The notes under the pieces: generated by a model | The model's input: only the letters and a program-made list of their open reading frames with translations | Told to the model about the DNA's origin: nothing | Databases searched by the model: none | Program-made: the position numbers and the translations under genes | Shown: positions 1-5,662 of the stretch, piece by piece | Layout: each line of letters starts with the position of its first letter | How positions within the stretch are numbered: the stretch's first letter is position 1 | NCBI GenBank assembly: GCA_036559665.1 | Contig: DATBSS010000752.1 | Span: forward strand, 1-5,662 | Reading direction: 5' to 3' | Source: DASRBA01 sp036559665 | GTDB lineage: Bacteria > Myxococcota > Myxococcia > Myxococcales > Myxococcaceae | Length of the DNA stretch: 5,662 nucleotides

Positions 1-863
1 GGTTGGACCGGGGGGCGTGGCACCTGATGACGGGCAAGCCGTACCTGATGCGCCTGATGGGCTTTGGCTTCCGCCGGCCGAAGAACCCGGTGATGGGGCT
101 CGAGGTCTCCGGCACGGTGGCGGCGGTCGGCGCGTCGGTGACCCGCTTCAAGGTGGGGGACGAGGTGTTCGGGATCGGCCAGGGCACCTTCGCCGAGTAC
201 GCACGCGCCCGGGAGGACAAGCTGGCGCGCAAGCCCGCCACGCTCACCTTCGAGCAAGCCGCGGTCGTCGGGATCTCGGGCGCGACCGCGCTGCAGAGCG
301 TGTGTGACGCGGGGCGGGTCCGGGCCGGGCAGCGGGTGCTGATCATCGGCGCCTCTGGAGGGGTGGGCAGCTTCGCGGTGCAGATCGCCAAGGCAATGGG
401 CGCCGAGGTCACGGCGGTGTGCAGCGCGGCCAAGGCGGACCTGGTCCGGTCGCTCGGAGCCGACCACGTCATCGACTACGCCCGGGCCGACTTCGCGGAC
501 GGCTCCCAGCGCTACGACCTGATCCTCGACATGGGGGGCAACTCACCCCTCTCCCGGTTGCGCCGCGCGCTCGCCCCGGAAGGAACGCTGGTCTTCGTGG
601 GCGGCGAGCACGGCGGCGACATCACCGGCGGTTTCTTCGGGCGCCCGCTGATGGCCCTGGCGCTGTCACCGTTCACGCGCCAGCGGTTCGCCTGGTTCCT
701 GAACAAGGAGCACTTCGAGAGCCTCGAGCTGCTGGCCGGGCTCATCGAAGCCGGAAAGGTCACTCCGGCCATCGACCGGGTCTACCCGCTCCACCAGGCG
801 CCGGACGCGATGCGCGAGCTCGAGGCCGGCCGGGTCCGCGGCAAGATCGCGATCAAGGTGTGA
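1..863 (+). CDS. Zinc-independent MDR-family NAD(P)-dependent oxidoreductase (quinone oxidoreductase-like), 5' partial
   Basis: The reading frame is open from base 3 to the TGA at 861-863 and encodes 286 visible residues. The first visible codon is a TTG, but the protein begins inside a conserved stretch (GAWHLMTGKPYLMR) that in this family lies after an N-terminal beta-barrel segment. The true start is therefore upstream of the window, probably by some 40 residues. The nucleotide-binding Rossmann motif GASGGVG is at visible residues 116-122, followed by AVQIAKAMGAEVTAVCS and LGADHVIDY, both typical of medium-chain dehydrogenases/reductases. The position that is GHE in zinc alcohol dehydrogenases reads GLEVSG (about 32-37), and no structural-zinc cysteine cluster is present, so it should be a zinc-independent member. 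Such enzymes reduce quinones, enones or aldehydes with NAD(P)H in the cytoplasm; the substrate cannot be told from sequence. The gene is convergent with the VIT/vWA gene and its stop codon directly touches that gene's stop. The family call is firm; the substrate is unknown. Confidence 0.93.
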   Translation, partial: LDRGAWHLMTGKPYLMRLMGFGFRRPKNPVMGLEVSGTVAAVGASVTRFKVGDEVFGIGQGTFAEYARAREDKLARKPATLTFEQAAVVGISGATALQSVCDAGRVRAGQRVLIIGASGGVGSFAVQIAKAMGAEVTAVCSAAKADLVRSLGADHVIDYARADFADGSQRYDLILDMGGNSPLSRLRRALAPEGTLVFVGGEHGGDITGGFFGRPLMALALSPFTRQRFAWFLNKEHFESLELLAGLIEAGKVTPAIDRVYPLHQAPDAMRELEAGRVRGKIAIKV

Positions 864-3818
<2,955 letters not shown>

Positions 3819-3912
3819 GGGGCCTCGGGCGGAAAGCGACAAGAGCGTGACGTCCACGGCGGCGAGACGGTTCCACATCCGCGCGCCCGGATCACCTTCT
3901 GATGCGCGCTCA

Positions 3913-3932
3913 GTCCCCGAAACCCAGGGGAC
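3913..3932. repeat. 6-bp inverted repeat GTCCCC / GGGGAC with 8-base loop
   Basis: GTCCCC (3913-3918) pairs exactly with GGGGAC (3927-3932) across the 8-base loop GAAACCCA. It is next to the 3942-3956 hairpin in the spacer upstream of the VIT/vWA gene. The pair could be a tandem hairpin structure in the 3' region of the protease mRNA or an operator-like site. No U-tract follows on either strand, so termination is not supported. Confidence 0.4.
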
Positions 3933-3941
3933 GCTGACGCG

Positions 3942-3956
3942 GCGGCCTGCGGCCGC
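3942..3956. repeat. Perfect 6-bp GC inverted repeat (GCGGCC-TGC-GGCCGC)
   Basis: The arms GCGGCC (3942-3947) and GGCCGC (3951-3956) are perfect inverse complements around a 3-base loop. The hairpin lies 22 bases beyond the stop codon of the site-2 protease gene on the minus strand. No run of T follows it on the minus strand, so it is not a standard intrinsic terminator. It could stabilise the 3' end of the protease transcript or be chance in such GC-rich DNA. Confidence 0.5.
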
Positions 3957-3978
3957 TTCCTCCGGGGCTCAGCGGGCC

Positions 3979-5121
3979 CTACGCCTCACGCCGCCGCATC
4001 GGCCAGGCCGCGCCCTGGCCCTGCGTGGACTTCAGCTCGCTCAGCTTGAGCCCGCGAGCGATGTCCTCGCGGGTCACGAGCCCGACCAGCACCCCGCCCT
4101 CCACGACCGCCAGCAGCGGCGCGTCCGTCTCGGCCATGATCCCCAGGGCCTTGCCCAGGTCGTCCGACGGCGAGATGGGCGGGCTCTGGACCGCGACCTC
4201 CCGGACGGGCACCTGGGCCCGGCGCTCGGGGGGGACGGCCTGGATCGACTGGAGCGTGACGAAGCCGGCCGGCCGCCCGCCGCCGGTCACCGCGTACGCC
4301 AGGCGCCGCTCGCCCAACATGCGTTCGGCCGCCTCGTGGACGGAGAGGTCCGCGGGGATGGAGGGCACCGGCCCGTTCATCACGTCGCGGACGTGGAGCC
4401 GGCCCAGGAGCTCCTTCGCCGCCACCGAGCGGGCCTCTCCCTTCGCCCCGATGAACACGAAGAAGGCGATGAGCACCAGCAGCATGTTGAAGGTGAGGAA
4501 CCCCCACACGGCGAAGAGGACCGCGAAGGCCTTCCCCACGCTCGCCGCGACCCGGGTCGCCCGGACCATGCCCATCCGCCCCGAGAGGAGCGCGCGGAGG
4601 ATGCGGCCCCCGTCCATCGGGAAGGCGGGGAGCAGGTTGAACAGGCCCAGGAAGAGGTTGAGGCTGCCCAGGTAGAACAGCGCGAATTGCAGGTTGAACG
4701 ACGCCCCGCCCACGGCGAGCCGCAGCACGAGGAACGCCACGCCGAGCGCCAGGCTGACCAGCGGCCCCACCAGCGCCATCACCGCCTCGTCCTTCACCTT
4801 CTTCGGCGGCTCGGTGAGCTGCGAGACGCCTCCGACCATCAGGAGCGTGATGTCCCGCACCCGGCCTCCGGTGCGGAGCGCGTAGAGCGAGTGCGCCAGC
4901 TCGTGCACCAGGACGGACGCGAAGAGCACCACCGCCACGCCCAGGCCCCAGAGCCATGGGCTCCCGGACAACCGCTCCGGCGGGATGCCGGCGAGCTGCG
5001 CCGCCGCGATGAAGGCCCGCCCGAACCCGAACGCGATCAGGGGCAAGGCGATGAGGAAGGTGATGTGGACCCGGATGGGAATCCCCCGGATGGTCGCGAT
5101 CCGATAGCCACCCATCTCCAC
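3979..5121 (-). CDS. Site-2 protease family (M50) intramembrane metalloprotease with two CBS modules
   Basis: This encodes 380 residues. The zinc-binding active-site motif HELAH is at residues 73-77, inside a hydrophobic segment (about 58-80). The second M50 signature, NLLPAFPMDGG, is at 162-172, with Asp170 as the expected third zinc ligand. Other membrane segments are visible at about 17-34, 113-135, 145-165 and 193-226. The cytoplasmic C-terminal half carries a CBS pair (about 243-300, starting VRDVMNGPVPSI, and about 304-362, with LLAVVEGGVLVGLVTREDI). This architecture is that of the archaeal and bacterial CBS-containing site-2 proteases, which cleave membrane-embedded substrates; CBS pairs usually sense adenine nucleotides. 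All catalytic residues are present, so it should be active. The start is GTG at 5119-5121, chosen because a perfect AAGGAGG sits 7 nt upstream; the ATG two codons later would be 13 nt away. The substrate is unknown: no anti-sigma factor or membrane regulator lies next to it in this window. Confidence 0.95.
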   Translation of the reverse strand: MEMGGYRIATIRGIPIRVHITFLIALPLIAFGFGRAFIAAAQLAGIPPERLSGSPWLWGLGVAVVLFASVLVHELAHSLYALRTGGRVRDITLLMVGGVSQLTEPPKKVKDEAVMALVGPLVSLALGVAFLVLRLAVGGASFNLQFALFYLGSLNLFLGLFNLLPAFPMDGGRILRALLSGRMGMVRATRVAASVGKAFAVLFAVWGFLTFNMLLVLIAFFVFIGAKGEARSVAAKELLGRLHVRDVMNGPVPSIPADLSVHEAAERMLGERRLAYAVTGGGRPAGFVTLQSIQAVPPERRAQVPVREVAVQSPPISPSDDLGKALGIMAETDAPLLAVVEGGVLVGLVTREDIARGLKLSELKSTQGQGAAWPMRRREA

Positions 5122-5128
5122 GGTCCGC

Positions 5129-5135
5129 CCTCCTT
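5129..5135 (-). promoter_or_regulatory. Ribosome binding site AAGGAGG for the site-2 protease gene
   Basis: The minus strand reads AAGGAGG here, a full complement to the 16S rRNA anti-Shine-Dalgarno sequence. It lies 7 nt before the GTG at 5119-5121, which is ideal spacing, so it decides in favour of the GTG over the ATG at 5113-5115. It is clearly stronger than the weak GAGG before the VIT/vWA gene. Confidence 0.85.
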
Positions 5136-5173
5136 CAGGTTGCCCACCCGAAGGTAGCTACGACCGGGGCCCT

Positions 5174-5662
5174 TCACATCGGCCGGCGCGGAGAGGAGAA
5201 CGCGGCCCGGAACATCCTCACCAGGCCCGGGTCGAGCACGTGGTCCTGGAAGTAGAGGTGGGAGCCCTCGAAGCCCAGCTCCTTGAGCTTCAGGTAGTGA
5301 GCGCTCACCGCGCCCTCCTCCGGCATGCCGACCTGGCAGCCCAGGTCTGGGAAGCGCGCGGTCAGGAGGCTGGAGAGCACGCAGCCCATCAAGGTGTGCT
5401 CGTTGGGGTGCACCACCTTGAGGGCCGCGCGGACCTTGTGGTCCCAGCCGGTGGAGAAGTGGGTGTCGGAGATCTCGCCGATGGCGCGGTTGCTCCGGAC
5501 GGCCCCCGCCTCGGAGACGAGCAGGTCCCGCCGCTGCTGGAAGCGCCGGATGGCCCGGCGCGGGTCCAGGCAGTGGGGCGCCGAATCGTCCACCACGATG
5601 GTCCCCGGCCGGAGCTGCTCCGCCTCCACCACGTTGGGGACGCTGGTGGCGCTGATGATCAG
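5174..5662 (-). CDS. Rossmann-fold oxidoreductase, C-terminal fragment; possibly acyl-ACP reductase-like (5' partial)
   Basis: The frame is open from the right edge of the window to the TGA at 5174-5176, giving 162 visible residues; the start lies outside. A GTG at 5630-5632 is not the real start, because the frame upstream continues with LIISATSVPN. That segment, followed by LRPGTIVVDDSAPHCLD (about 17-33), is a typical late Rossmann strand-loop region of NAD(P)-dependent reductases, resembling the aldehyde-forming fatty acyl-ACP reductase and shikimate dehydrogenase-like families. The following pattern (GWDHKV about 72-77, MGCVLSSLL about 92-100, then a helix ending LKELGF) follows the order I recall for the C-terminus of cyanobacterial acyl-ACP reductases, where the part after the cofactor domain ends in a KHGF-like helix. 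This is a remembered comparison, not an alignment. The nucleotide-binding glycine motif and the catalytic cysteine would be upstream and cannot be checked. The gene precedes the site-2 protease gene by 52 bp in the same direction, so co-transcription is plausible. Oxidoreductase is fairly sure; the subfamily is tentative. Confidence 0.7.
   Translation of the reverse strand: MIISATSVPNVVEAEQLRPGTIVVDDSAPHCLDPRRAIRRFQQRRDLLVSEAGAVRSNRAIGEISDTHFSTGWDHKVRAALKVVHPNEHTLMGCVLSSLLTARFPDLGCQVGMPEEGAVSAHYLKLKELGFEGSHLYFQDHVLDPGLVRMFRAAFSSPRRPM

Larger units (their letters stand above)
3819..3978. other. Intergenic spacer between site-2 protease and VIT/vWA genes
   Basis: These 160 bases separate the protease stop codon (TAG, complement of 3979-3981) from the start of the VIT/vWA gene; both genes are on the minus strand. 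The spacer is the only place in the window that could hold a dedicated promoter for the VIT/vWA gene, but I see no convincing -35/-10 pair on the minus strand. It contains two short inverted repeats, listed separately. The 60 bases at 3819-3878 stay in frame with the downstream gene and would be coding if the longer start is used. No conserved small protein or RNA gene is evident. Confidence 0.6.

Noticed and set aside
3846..3858. Imperfect palindrome CGTG-ACGTC-CACG as an operator for the VIT/vWA gene
   Set aside because: The arms are only 4 bp, no promoter elements are recognisable around it, and the stretch would be coding if the longer start is used.
5150..5175. Possible terminator after the partial oxidoreductase gene (GAAGG / CCTTC arms, plus the palindrome GTAGCTAC at 5154-5161)
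   Set aside because: The arms are only 5 bp with a long loop and no U-tract follows on the minus strand; the 8-bp palindrome alone is weak evidence.

Overview
The window is very GC-rich, densely coding bacterial DNA with little intergenic space. The G+C bias and a gene set with a large VIT/vWA/TPR/DUF2135 exported protein and a CBS-containing site-2 protease suggest a myxobacterium (Myxococcota) or a similar high-GC proteobacterium. That assignment is an inference from style and gene content; no rRNA or other marker gene is present.

Layout, left to right. (1) Positions 1-863, plus strand: the C-terminal part of a zinc-independent medium-chain dehydrogenase/reductase (quinone oxidoreductase type), with its N-terminus cut off by the window edge. 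(2) Positions 864-3818, minus strand: a 984-residue secreted or periplasmic protein with a signal peptide, VIT domain, von Willebrand factor A domain with a nearly canonical MIDAS, a long charged and Pro/Ala-rich linker, TPR-like helices and a C-terminal DUF2135 domain. It meets gene 1 tail to tail with no base between the two stop codons. (3) Positions 3819-3978: a 160-bp non-coding spacer with two short inverted repeats. (4) Positions 3979-5121, minus strand: a complete 380-residue site-2 protease (M50 family) with two C-terminal CBS modules, starting at GTG behind a perfect AAGGAGG. (5) Positions 5174-5662, minus strand: the C-terminal 162 residues of a Rossmann-type oxidoreductase, cut by the right edge. 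It resembles fatty acyl-ACP (aldehyde-forming) reductases, as judged from memory.

The three minus-strand genes run in the order oxidoreductase, site-2 protease, VIT/vWA protein. The first two are 52 bp apart and could share a transcript. The 160-bp spacer before the VIT/vWA gene leaves room for its own promoter. A functional link between the membrane protease and the exported vWA protein is possible but rests only on adjacency.

I found no tRNA, rRNA, CRISPR array, insertion sequence or clear intrinsic terminator. No strongly supported new system is visible. The items most worth following are the multidomain VIT/vWA/DUF2135 protein and the acyl-reductase-like fragment beside the protease.
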